Origin: an uncultured Litorilinea sp.
Lineage (GTDB): Bacteria > Chloroflexota > Anaerolineae > Caldilineales > Caldilineaceae
NCBI GenBank assembly: GCA_946885925.1
Contig: CAMPHP010000215.1
Coordinates: forward strand, 1 to 6,131
Reading direction: 5' to 3'
Length of the DNA stretch: 6,131 nucleotides
A model generated the notes under the pieces. The model did no database searches. It was not told the origin of the DNA and saw only the letters and a list, made by a program, of their open reading frames with translations. This document shows, in pieces, positions 1 through 6,102 of the stretch. How positions within the stretch are numbered: position 1 is the stretch's first letter; every line of letters starts with the position of its first letter. Made by a program: the position numbers and the translations under genes.

Positions 1-1196
1 ATGCCTTTGGTGTGCATACGGGCAACATGACGGAAGATGAACAAACCGTCACGGTAGAGTTTGTCGCCACCCAACCAGGCGAATTTGAATACTACTGCTC
101 AGTTCCTGGTCACCGCGACCTGGGCATGAGAGGTCTGCTGCGCGTTGTTGGTACAGCGGATGAAGTCACGCCTGCCGAGTCCAGTCAAGCTGAAAATCAA
201 GGGGGAGATGCGACCACGCAACATATCAATATGACATCTGCCGCGCCAGCCGCCGCAGATGCCGTGTCAATTATCCGCAACCCGGCTGATGTACCCCCAC
301 CCGTTGGAGATCGTGCGGCACAAACGATTCGGATTGACATGAACACAGTCGAGGTCACCGGCCAATTGGCTGATGGCACAACCTACAGCTACATGACCTT
401 TGATGGTCAAGTACCAGGGCCAATGATTCGTGTGCGTGTCGGCGATACTATTGATTTTTATCTGCATAATGAAGCGGGAAGTGTGCTGCCACACTCGATT
501 GACCTACATGCCGTGACAGGGCCTGGTGGCGGCGCAGTCTATACCCAAACGCCTCCAGGACAAGAAACTTCCTTCACCTTTCAAGCACTGCAATCTGGTC
601 TCTATGTCTACCATTGTGCAACGCCGAGCATCGGGCATCATATTTCTAGCGGCATGTATGGCCTGATTCTGGTCGAGCCTGTAGGCGGTCTACCGCCGGT
701 CGATCATGAATTCTACGTGATGCAAGGCGAAATCTACACGGCGCAGCCATTTGGTACCGCCGGTCATCTAGATTTTAGCCACGAGAAGATGCTGTCTGAG
801 GATGCGGAATACTTTGTATTCAATGGAGCCGCGGGCGCATTAACACTCGATGAATATGCCATGCACGCTGATGTTGGTGATACAGTCCGCATCTACTTCG
901 GCGTCGGCGGTCCCAATGCTACCTCCTCGTTCCACCTGATCGGAGAGATCTTCGACCGTGTATATGACCAGGCATCCTTAACCGCTCCGCCACTAAGCGA
1001 CGTACAGACGACAACCGTCGCCCCTGGTGGCGCAACTATGGTGGAATTCAAGGTTGATGTGCCAGGGCGCTACATTCTTGTCGACCATGCGCTAAGTCGT
1101 TTGGAACGGGGATTGGCTGGTTATCTCTATGTAGCGGGGGAAGAGGATATGGCGGTCTTTCATGGCACGGGAGCGCCCAACGACTCCGGCCATTAG
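1..1196 (+). CDS. nirK: Copper-containing nitrite reductase (NO-forming) with N-terminal cupredoxin domain, 5'-truncated by window edge
   Basis: This enzyme reduces nitrite to nitric oxide in denitrification, outside the cytoplasmic membrane. The reading frame is open to the left edge (first full codon at base 3), so the true start and any signal peptide lie outside the window. Numbering from the GTG codon at base 12, residues 1-47 are the end of a small cupredoxin domain with YYCSVPGHRDLGM: Cys29, His34 and Met39 are type 1 copper ligands, and the fourth ligand, a His, should lie just upstream. A low-complexity linker follows (about 48-95). The two-domain NirK core comes next: LPHSIDLHA gives His161 (type 1), Asp164 (catalytic) and His166 (type 2); His201 (type 2) and Cys202 (type 1) are adjacent; His210 and Met215 complete the type 1 site. 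SSFHLIGEIFD supplies catalytic His308, and VDHAL supplies the last type 2 ligand, His359. All core ligands are present, so it should be active. It resembles the AniA-like branch (GMYGLILVEP, GEIFDRVY). The N-terminal cupredoxin architecture is known from Hyphomicrobium denitrificans NirK. The GTG at base 12 is not the real start, because it falls inside the cupredoxin fold. Confidence 0.95.
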   Translation, partial: AFGVHTGNMTEDEQTVTVEFVATQPGEFEYYCSVPGHRDLGMRGLLRVVGTADEVTPAESSQAENQGGDATTQHINMTSAAPAAADAVSIIRNPADVPPPVGDRAAQTIRIDMNTVEVTGQLADGTTYSYMTFDGQVPGPMIRVRVGDTIDFYLHNEAGSVLPHSIDLHAVTGPGGGAVYTQTPPGQETSFTFQALQSGLYVYHCATPSIGHHISSGMYGLILVEPVGGLPPVDHEFYVMQGEIYTAQPFGTAGHLDFSHEKMLSEDAEYFVFNGAAGALTLDEYAMHADVGDTVRIYFGVGGPNATSSFHLIGEIFDRVYDQASLTAPPLSDVQTTTVAPGGATMVEFKVDVPGRYILVDHALSRLERGLAGYLYVAGEEDMAVFHGTGAPNDSGH

Positions 1197-1270
1197 TCAG
1201 AAAGCAGGAATCTGACGCTACGCTCTCATAGAAACGCCTGCCACTGCCATTTTCTAAACCACTTCTATTG

Positions 1271-1320
1271 CAACACCTCGGGTTGTACTGTACACTACAA
1301 CAGTACAACCCGAGGTGTTG
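1271..1320. repeat. Perfect 21-bp inverted repeat with 8-nt loop between nirK and the SCO pair
   Basis: Bases 1271-1291 and 1300-1320 are exact reverse complements (left arm begins CAACACCTCGGG, right arm ends CCCGAGGTGTTG) around the loop ACACTACA. In RNA the stem could gain a G-U pair (1270/1321) and a U-A pair (1269/1322). It lies 74 bases after the nirK stop and 74 bases before the next start codon. No run of T follows on either strand, so it is not a classical intrinsic terminator, although a stem this long could still end transcription or protect the nirK mRNA 3' end. Other readings are a dispersed palindromic (REP- or MITE-like) element or an operator. The sequence alone does not decide between them. 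Confidence 0.9.
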
Positions 1321-1358
1321 TATACATACTCCTAGATGATGTGCGCGTTGCGTGAAGG

Positions 1359-1373
1359 CACTGTTCACTGTTC
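1359..1373 (+). repeat. Short tandem repeat CACTGTT x2 upstream of the first SCO gene
   Basis: CACTGTT occurs twice head to tail (1359-1365, 1366-1372), followed by CA, ending about 20 bases before the ATG of the first SCO gene. It lies in the presumed 5' untranslated region. Its significance is unknown and chance is possible at this length. No Shine-Dalgarno sequence is visible between it and the start codon. Confidence 0.4.
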
Positions 1374-1394
1374 AATCTGTAGCACGAACTCCTT

Positions 1395-2105
1395 ATGAGT
1401 ACAGACATTCAACAGCCCGCCTGGGTACGTGATCTCCGGCCCCCCTCGCGGCTGTGGGTTCTGCTTTTGCTGCTACCCCTTGTGGCAATGCTAGCGTTTG
1501 CTATCTTACAACCCATCAAGATCCTGCCGCGTATCGGCCTTGCCCCCGGCTATTCGCTGGTTGACCAAGACGGTAACCGCCTAACCAACGAAGCCCTACG
1601 TGGCAGCATTGTCATTTACAATTTCACCCATACAGAGTGTGCTGCTCCTTGTCCCCAAACCAGCGAAACGTTACGAGACATGCAAGCGGCGCTGAATGCT
1701 GTTGAGATGGGCGACATTCCGCTAGAGTTCGTCACGATCTCAACGGATCCAACCTACGATACACCAGAAGCCCTAAATACCTATGCGAAAGAACTAGGCG
1801 CGAATACCACCCGTTGGCACTTCGCCAGCGGTGATCTGGCGCAACTCAAAATGATTAGTACCAGCTTCCAAACTCGTTACATCCAAAACAATGATGGCTC
1901 CTTCACCACTGATCCTGTCTTTGCCCTGGTGGACGGATGGGGCATCGTGCGCGCACTCTATCACACTGCCACGCCCGATATGAAGCTGCTCCAACATGAC
2001 CTTCAGTTGGTAGTTGATGAAGCGCAAAAGAGCCAAGGTATCAACCACTATGCCTATGAAGCTGCCCATCTCTTTCTCTGTCACCCATTTGCTCAAAGAC
2101 CATGA
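1395..2105 (+). CDS. SCO1/SenC-family thioredoxin-fold protein, membrane-anchored, without the usual copper-ligand His
   Basis: SCO proteins are membrane-tethered thioredoxin-like proteins that deliver copper to, or reduce the cysteines of, CuA-type centres. Here a short cytoplasmic N-terminus precedes one hydrophobic segment (about residues 20-38), so the domain (about 45-210) should face outward. The motif HTECAAPCPQTS carries the family CxxxC pair, Cys82 and Cys86. VTISTDPTYDTPEAL (113-127) matches the conserved D-P-x-x-D-T-P stretch. The DH(T/S) motif that gives the third copper ligand in canonical members is absent: the region reads SFTTDPVFALVD (169-180), with Thr172 or Pro174 at that place depending on the gap. 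Copper binding may therefore be altered, and a purely thiol-disulfide role is possible. A C-terminal tail (about 210-236), including Cys229, is not shared with the next gene. The ATG at 1395 places the membrane anchor correctly but has no clear ribosome-binding site. The stop overlaps the next start as ATGA, indicating translational coupling. Family assignment is firm; the biochemical role is not. Confidence 0.9.
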   Translation: MSTDIQQPAWVRDLRPPSRLWVLLLLLPLVAMLAFAILQPIKILPRIGLAPGYSLVDQDGNRLTNEALRGSIVIYNFTHTECAAPCPQTSETLRDMQAALNAVEMGDIPLEFVTISTDPTYDTPEALNTYAKELGANTTRWHFASGDLAQLKMISTSFQTRYIQNNDGSFTTDPVFALVDGWGIVRALYHTATPDMKLLQHDLQLVVDEAQKSQGINHYAYEAAHLFLCHPFAQRP

Positions 2106-2833
2106 CTAAACTCGATATCTCTACTGAAACAACGCCACTTGAGGCGAAGCCGCTTGAAGCAAATCACACTGAAGCGACCCCAATTGAAACAGATCCTGCA
2201 CAGCCACTTGCACCATCGTCTCGTCCAAACGTTACGAGGCGACTTGTCTGGGCGGGTGCAGTTTTCGTCGTATTGGTACTTGTGGGGGTCATTGGCTGGT
2301 GGAATCTACCACCCGAACTCCACGGTATCCAGTTACAATCACAGCGCGTTGCAGAGGACTTTACGCTAACCTCCTCCACAGGCGAAGCGATGAGCCTTAG
2401 CGATTTTCGCGGCAAATACACCGTGCTCTTCTTTGGCTATACCTACTGCCCCGATGCCTGCCCCACCACGCTCATGGATCTTCAACAGATGACAAAGACA
2501 CTCGGCCCGGAACGTGCAGAAAAGCTACAGGTGGTGATGGTTTCAGTAGACCCCGAGCGTGATACACCCGAACAACTCGCCACCTACTTGGAACTTTTCG
2601 ACCCTACCTTTATCGGCATGACAGGCACGGTGGAGGATATTCAACCCGTTGCGAGCCAATTTGGCATCTTCTTTGAGCGCCAACCCGGCTCGGAGAATAC
2701 TGGTTATCTCGTTGACCATACGTCGGCGGTCACAGTCATTGATCCCGAAGGCTATGTCCGTATCATCTTCCCGTATGGAACCAAAGGCGCTGAAATGGCG
2801 TCAGATCTGACATATCTTATGCGCCGCGGTTAA
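2102..2833 (+). CDS. SCO1/SenC-family copper chaperone, canonical CxxxC + His
   Basis: This is a 243-residue membrane-anchored SCO protein. A cytoplasmic N-terminus of about 45 residues, rich in Thr, Glu and Pro, is followed by a hydrophobic anchor (about 47-67) and then the thioredoxin-fold domain (about 80-240). FGYTYCPDACPTT contains Cys116 and Cys120, SVDPERDTPEQL (148-159) is the conserved family stretch, and VDHTSAV holds His206, so all three copper ligands are present. By family knowledge it should insert copper into, or keep reduced, the CuA site of cytochrome c oxidase or a similar outward-facing copper enzyme. Its position after nirK makes nitrite reductase a possible client, which is inference. 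The start codon overlaps the stop of the preceding SCO gene (ATGA), with only a weak AAAGA ahead of it, so translation is probably coupled. The paralogs differ at the His motif and at both termini, so this is an old duplication or two distinct subfamilies, not a recent copy. Confidence 0.95.
   Translation: MTKLDISTETTPLEAKPLEANHTEATPIETDPAQPLAPSSRPNVTRRLVWAGAVFVVLVLVGVIGWWNLPPELHGIQLQSQRVAEDFTLTSSTGEAMSLSDFRGKYTVLFFGYTYCPDACPTTLMDLQQMTKTLGPERAEKLQVVMVSVDPERDTPEQLATYLELFDPTFIGMTGTVEDIQPVASQFGIFFERQPGSENTGYLVDHTSAVTVIDPEGYVRIIFPYGTKGAEMASDLTYLMRRG
2132..2191 (+). repeat. Degenerate 15-bp tandem repeat coding four PLEA-like pentapeptides
   Basis: Residues 11-30 of the second SCO protein read TPLEA, KPLEA, NHTEA, TPIET, which are four degenerate copies of a five-residue unit encoded by 15-bp units. 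The stretch precedes the membrane anchor and should be cytoplasmic and disordered. It looks like a linker grown by slippage; no function is recognised. Confidence 0.6.
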
Positions 2834-2872
2834 TCAACTCTTGATAGTTGCCGACGCGCCCACACCGGTTCA

Positions 2873-2912
2873 CGCAAGCACTTTGTCCTGCTTCATTGAG
2901 CAAGTGCTTGCG
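2873..2912. terminator. 11-bp inverted repeat after the SCO pair, possible transcription end
   Basis: CGCAAGCACTT (2873-2883) and AAGTGCTTGCG (2902-2912) are exact reverse complements with an 18-nt loop. The repeat lies in the 101-base gap between the second SCO gene and the MgtC/DUF4010 gene, where a transcript end would be expected. There is no T-run downstream, so intrinsic termination is not assured and it may be just an mRNA hairpin. Its presence, together with the lack of family similarity in the upstream extension of the next reading frame, argues that this stretch is non-coding. Confidence 0.4.
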
Positions 2913-2934
2913 AAGCGCCAACACTGATTCCATA

Positions 2935-4200
2935 ATGTTTACGACAGAGGCACACCTTTTCTATCGATTTGGCGCTGCACTGGTGATTGGCATGCTCATT
3001 GGACTAGAGCGCGAACGTGCCGCCGAAACGCGCGATATCAAGCTCTTTGCAGGTGTTCGCACCTTCTCACTCCTGGCAATCGCGGGCTGTGTAGGGAGCA
3101 TGCTCAGTGACATTACTGGCTCTCCTTGGCCCCTGGTTGCGGTGATTGCTGTGCTGGGCGGACTGATGATTGCCGCCTATCTACACCTAAGCGGTGATGG
3201 CAGCACCTCTGAGGTAGCCGCCTTTATCGCAGTCCTCTGTGGTGCCCTCTGCTATTGGCAATATATCTCGCTGGCTGCTGCAATTGGCGTTGTTACAACC
3301 ATCCTCCTCTCCTTCAAAGGAGAAATGCACAGGTTCGCCCACAATATCAGTTCCGAAGATGTTGCTTCAACGCTCAAGTTTGCCGTTATTACTGGGGTTG
3401 TTCTCCCCATCTTGCCCGATCGTGGCTTTGGCCCACCTCCCTTTGATGTGCTCAATCCTTATAGAATCTGGCTCATGGTGGTCTTCATCTCGGCCATTAG
3501 CTTTCTAGGCTATGTGCTAATGAAAGTCGTCAATATGCGCCACGGCATCACGCTGACCGGCTTCTTGGGCGGGCTCGTTTCTAGCACAGCAGTCACACTG
3601 AGCTTTGGCAGACGCAGCCGCGAAGAACCACAATTGTCTCCTTACTTTGCCATTGCCATTACCACTGCTTGGGCGGTCATGTATCTACGTGTGCTTGTGC
3701 AAATCGGCGTGGTCAACAGCACATTACTGGGTGTTCTCTGGCTGCCTCTCTTGGCTGGGGCTTTGATCTTGGTCGCCTATGCAGCCTTTCTCTTTATGCG
3801 CCACCGCGAGGATGGCACTGAAGAGGTGGCGCTGGTTAACCCCTTCGAGCTAAGACCGGCATTGACCTTTGGTGCGCTCTATGCGCTTATTCTACTGGTC
3901 TCAAGCACAGCACAACTCTACTTTGGCGATACCGGGATCTTCGTTTCAAGTATTTTGGCGGGATTGGTAGATGTCAACGCCATTACGCTCTCTATGGCGG
4001 AATTGAGCAACCAACCAAATGGCATTGAAATCATAACCGCTGCCCAAGCTGTCGTATTGGCAGTCCTCTCCAATACGATAGTCCGATCCGGCATGGTCTA
4101 TATGATCGGTGCGCCAAAACTACGCAAATATATGCTGCCGAGTGCAATTCTCGCTATTGTCGTTACTGCCGCCGTAGCTCTATGGCTGCGTGCAAATTAG
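2935..4200 (+). CDS. MgtC/SapB family membrane protein with DUF4010 domain
   Basis: This polytopic inner-membrane protein has 421 residues from the ATG at 2935. The N-terminal part is MgtC/SapB-like: LVIGMLIGLERERA (16-29) carries the family G-L-E-R-E signature, and GVRTFSLLAIAG (40-51) is also typical. The remainder is the DUF4010 region, recognisable from LPILPD (157-162), GLVSSTAVTLSFG (213-225) and GLVDVNAIT (343-351). Hydrophobic segments suggest roughly a dozen membrane passes. The function of the family is unsettled. MgtC proteins are linked to low-Mg2+ survival and to control of ATP synthase in pathogens, but that should not be carried over to this longer form. A TTG at 2848 would extend the frame by 29 residues, but the extension is not hydrophobic, is unlike the family and spans a hairpin, so the ATG is preferred. 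No Shine-Dalgarno is seen. The next gene begins 12 bases after the stop, so co-transcription with the ABC exporter is likely. Confidence 0.88.
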   Translation: MFTTEAHLFYRFGAALVIGMLIGLERERAAETRDIKLFAGVRTFSLLAIAGCVGSMLSDITGSPWPLVAVIAVLGGLMIAAYLHLSGDGSTSEVAAFIAVLCGALCYWQYISLAAAIGVVTTILLSFKGEMHRFAHNISSEDVASTLKFAVITGVVLPILPDRGFGPPPFDVLNPYRIWLMVVFISAISFLGYVLMKVVNMRHGITLTGFLGGLVSSTAVTLSFGRRSREEPQLSPYFAIAITTAWAVMYLRVLVQIGVVNSTLLGVLWLPLLAGALILVAYAAFLFMRHREDGTEEVALVNPFELRPALTFGALYALILLVSSTAQLYFGDTGIFVSSILAGLVDVNAITLSMAELSNQPNGIEIITAAQAVVLAVLSNTIVRSGMVYMIGAPKLRKYMLPSAILAIVVTAAVALWLRAN

Positions 4201-4212
4201 AGATACCCTTTC

Positions 4213-5208
4213 ATGCCTTTTGTTACGCAACAACATGCAAATCCCTCCGAACCTGAAGTAGTTATCCAGACCGACCAGCTCACGCGCACCTTTGGCAACC
4301 AAACCGCGGTTGATAACCTCACCCTCGAAGTCAATTCTGGCGAGATCTTTGGCTTCCTCGGTCACAATGGCGCAGGCAAGACTACCACTGTGCGCCTGCT
4401 CAACGGTTTGCTAGCACCCACGCACGGTCATGCACAAGTCTTGGATTTGGATCCAATCACCCAGGGGCCACAACTGCGCCGCCAGACAGGAGTTCTCACA
4501 GAGACTCCTTCGCTCGATGACCGCATGACTGCCTATGAAAACCTTGCCATTTTCGCGGCAATCTACGGTGTGCCCAATGCGATCGTGCGTAGCCGTGCCA
4601 ACGAACTACTCACCCTCTTTGGCCTCATTGAGCGCGCACATGACCGCGTGGCGGGCTTTAGCAAAGGCATGAAGCAGCGATTAGCACTGGCCCGCGCCCT
4701 TGTCCACCAGCCAGCCCTGATCTTTCTTGATGAACCGGCTTCTGGACTCGACCCAGTGGTCACACGCCAACTCCACGACCTCATCCGACATCTAAGTCGT
4801 AATGAGGGCAAAACAATCTTTCTCTGTACCCATAACCTGGATGAGGCGCAAAAGCTTTGCCAGCGGGTCGCCGTCCTCCAGCGGGGCAAATTACTGGCCT
4901 TAGGCACACCCAGCCAGCTTGCTCGTGACATCGTCTCTGAAATTCAGCTCAAGCTGGAAATCGATCCCTCCCAGACTGACCTTGCCATGGCAATACTGGC
5001 AAGCTTCACCACCGCGCCCCCCACCTTAGATGCACTAGGTGTAACCGTCGCAGGAATCCTGCGCGAGCAAATACCTGATGTGATCGCAACTTTGGTCGCC
5101 GCAAGTGTGCGGCTTTACCGTGTGGATCACGACGAGCCGACACTGGAAGATGTCTACTTCGCGCTCCACACATCTTACCCATCTATTCCGGCCCAGGAGA
5201 CAGCATGA
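4213..5208 (+). CDS. ABC transporter ATP-binding protein (ABC-2 / DrrA-NatA-type exporter)
   Basis: This 331-residue ATPase subunit powers an ABC-2 exporter. The Walker A motif is GHNGAGKTT (50-58). The Q-loop position carries Glu97 (GVLTETPSL) instead of Gln, a change I recall from related exporter ATPases. The ABC signature is FSKGMKQRLALARAL (149-163), Walker B with the D-loop is LIFLDEPASGLDP (169-181), and the switch His is His207 in CTHNLDEA. A C-terminal extension (about 240-331) ends with DEPTLEDVYFAL, the tail typical of drug, lipid or Na+ exporter ATPases of the DrrA/NatA/CcmA-like group. The substrate cannot be told from sequence. The ATG at 4213 gives a normal N-terminus ahead of the first strand (VVIQTDQLTRTFG); a weak AGAGA at 4199-4203 could serve as ribosome-binding site. 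It overlaps the permease gene by ATGA, so the two are coupled. NosF of N2O reductase maturation was considered because of nirK, but no nosD, nosL or nosZ is present. Confidence 0.95.
   Translation: MPFVTQQHANPSEPEVVIQTDQLTRTFGNQTAVDNLTLEVNSGEIFGFLGHNGAGKTTTVRLLNGLLAPTHGHAQVLDLDPITQGPQLRRQTGVLTETPSLDDRMTAYENLAIFAAIYGVPNAIVRSRANELLTLFGLIERAHDRVAGFSKGMKQRLALARALVHQPALIFLDEPASGLDPVVTRQLHDLIRHLSRNEGKTIFLCTHNLDEAQKLCQRVAVLQRGKLLALGTPSQLARDIVSEIQLKLEIDPSQTDLAMAILASFTTAPPTLDALGVTVAGILREQIPDVIATLVAASVRLYRVDHDEPTLEDVYFALHTSYPSIPAQETA
5195..5200 (+). promoter_or_regulatory. Ribosome-binding site for the ABC permease
   Basis: AGGAGA lies inside the end of the ATPase gene, with the AGGAG core 5 bases before the ATG at 5205. 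It is the clearest Shine-Dalgarno in the window and fixes the permease start at the ATGA overlap. Confidence 0.75.
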
Positions 5209-6029
5209 ACTGGCGTGCAATCTTTGCCATTGTCTGGAAAGATATTAAGGTCCTCACGCGCACAAAAAGTGTGATGCTGCCATTGATTATCATCCCAGCG
5301 CTCTTTACTGTCTTGTTCCCAGCCACTTTCGCCGCCTTGCCTCAGATTATGGAGATGGCGGGTCTCCCCCCGCCGACCAACGAAATTAACGAGTTATTCT
5401 TTCGTTTCCCACCATCTTTTCAGCAGGCACTAGCTCCCTATAACGAAACGCAGCGCATGATCGTGCTGATGGTGGTCTATTACTTCGCCCCCCTTTATCT
5501 CATCCTGCCGATCATGGTTGCCAGTGTCGTCGCTGCCGACAGCATCGCTGGCGAAAAGGAACGCAAGACCCTCGAAGCACTGCTCTACACGCCCACCAGC
5601 GATCTCGATCTACTCACAGCCAAGTTGCTTGCTTCTTGGATACCCGCCGTAACAATCGCCTGGAGTGGTTTTATCGTGTATAGCCTAGTTGTTAACATTG
5701 CGGCATGGCCTACTTTTGGATATATCTTCTTCCCCACAGGCATGTGGTGGCTCTTGGCGCTTTGGGTTGCCCCGGCAGTAGCAGGTCTGGGGCTAGGGTT
5801 TACTGTGTTGATTTCGGCACGGGTCAACACTTTCCAAGAAGCCTACCAGCTTGGCGGTCTGGTCGTGCTGCCAGTCGTGGGGATTATGATCAGCCAAGGG
5901 GCCGGTGCGCTTTACCTGGGGCCTTTCTCAGTCTTCCTGCTCGGATTGGGCGCATGGCTCATCAACGTTGCACTGCTCCGGTTAGGCGTACGCACCTTGC
6001 GCCGCAGGGCCCTGCTCGCGCGCATGTAG
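5205..6029 (+). CDS. ABC-2 type transporter permease
   Basis: This 274-residue membrane subunit is the partner of the ATPase encoded immediately upstream. An N-terminal amphipathic stretch (WRAIFAIVWKDIKVLTRTK, 3-21) leads into the first membrane helix (about 23-46). An outward loop follows (about 47-84), then further hydrophobic segments near 86-110, 140-166, 179-203, 214-231 and 234-258, giving about six in all. AADSIAGEKERKTLEALL (110-127), after the second helix, is the conserved ABC-2 permease motif that contacts the ATPase. Only one permease gene is present before the tRNA, so the exporter probably uses a permease homodimer with an ATPase dimer. A basic tail (VRTLRRRALLARM) ends the protein. 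The start is set by the AGGAG site and by the 4-base overlap with the ATPase gene. Substrate is unknown. NatB- or NosY-type permeases are related alternatives that this sequence does not single out. Confidence 0.93.
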   Translation: MNWRAIFAIVWKDIKVLTRTKSVMLPLIIIPALFTVLFPATFAALPQIMEMAGLPPPTNEINELFFRFPPSFQQALAPYNETQRMIVLMVVYYFAPLYLILPIMVASVVAADSIAGEKERKTLEALLYTPTSDLDLLTAKLLASWIPAVTIAWSGFIVYSLVVNIAAWPTFGYIFFPTGMWWLLALWVAPAVAGLGLGFTVLISARVNTFQEAYQLGGLVVLPVVGIMISQGAGALYLGPFSVFLLGLGAWLINVALLRLGVRTLRRRALLARM

Positions 6030-6059
6030 AAATCCATTACCGCGCAATCAAATTTGGAT

Positions 6060-6088
6060 TTGACTTTGCCCCTCCACTATGGTATATT
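6060..6088 (+). promoter_or_regulatory. Sigma70-type promoter of the initiator tRNA gene
   Basis: The -35 box TTGACT (6060-6065) and the -10 box TATATT (6083-6088) are separated by exactly 17 bases. TGG immediately before the -10 box makes it an extended -10 promoter as well. Transcription should start near 6094-6095, giving a leader of only about 8-9 nt before the tRNA. The promoter lies in the 73-base gap after the permease gene and points at the tRNA. Confidence 0.8.
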
Positions 6089-6102
6089 AATCCAGCAATT
6101 GA

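Noticed and set aside
1196..1216. 6-bp hairpin GTCAGA/TCTGAC overlapping the nirK stop codon
   Set aside because: Too short with a 9-nt loop and no T-run; easily explained by chance.
1318..1330. Promoter for the SCO pair with -10 TATACA at 1321-1326
   Set aside because: No acceptable -35 box at 16-18 bases and no TG extension; not supported beyond the one hexamer.
1048..1368. Minus-strand open frame of 106 codons covering the nirK end and the intergenic region
   Set aside because: No recognisable domain, made mainly of antisense nirK and the palindrome; shadow of real coding sequence.
2833..2845. ATCAA-N3-TTGAT palindrome at the end of the second SCO gene, resembling an FNR box
   Set aside because: Half-sites are in the wrong order and spacing for FNR/NnrR (TTGAT-N4-ATCAA), and it overlaps a stop codon instead of a promoter.
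2848..2934. N-terminal extension of the DUF4010 protein from TTG at 2848
   Set aside because: The extra 29 residues do not resemble the family, cross an 11-bp inverted repeat, and the ATG at 2935 leads straight into the first MgtC helix.
2908..2936. Promoter-like TTGCGA - 17 bases - CATAAT
   Set aside because: The -10 box overlaps the chosen ATG at 2935, so transcription would begin inside the coding region; probably chance.
4213..6029. NosFY-type N2O reductase maturation transporter
   Set aside because: No nosD, nosL or nosZ nearby, and the ATPase tail (DEPTLEDVYFAL) fits general DrrA/NatA-like exporters.
6030..6061. Possible terminator after the permease, AAATCCA ... TGGATTT with 18-nt loop
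   Set aside because: Only a 7-bp AT-rich stem, no T-run, and the right arm overlaps the -35 box of the tRNA promoter.
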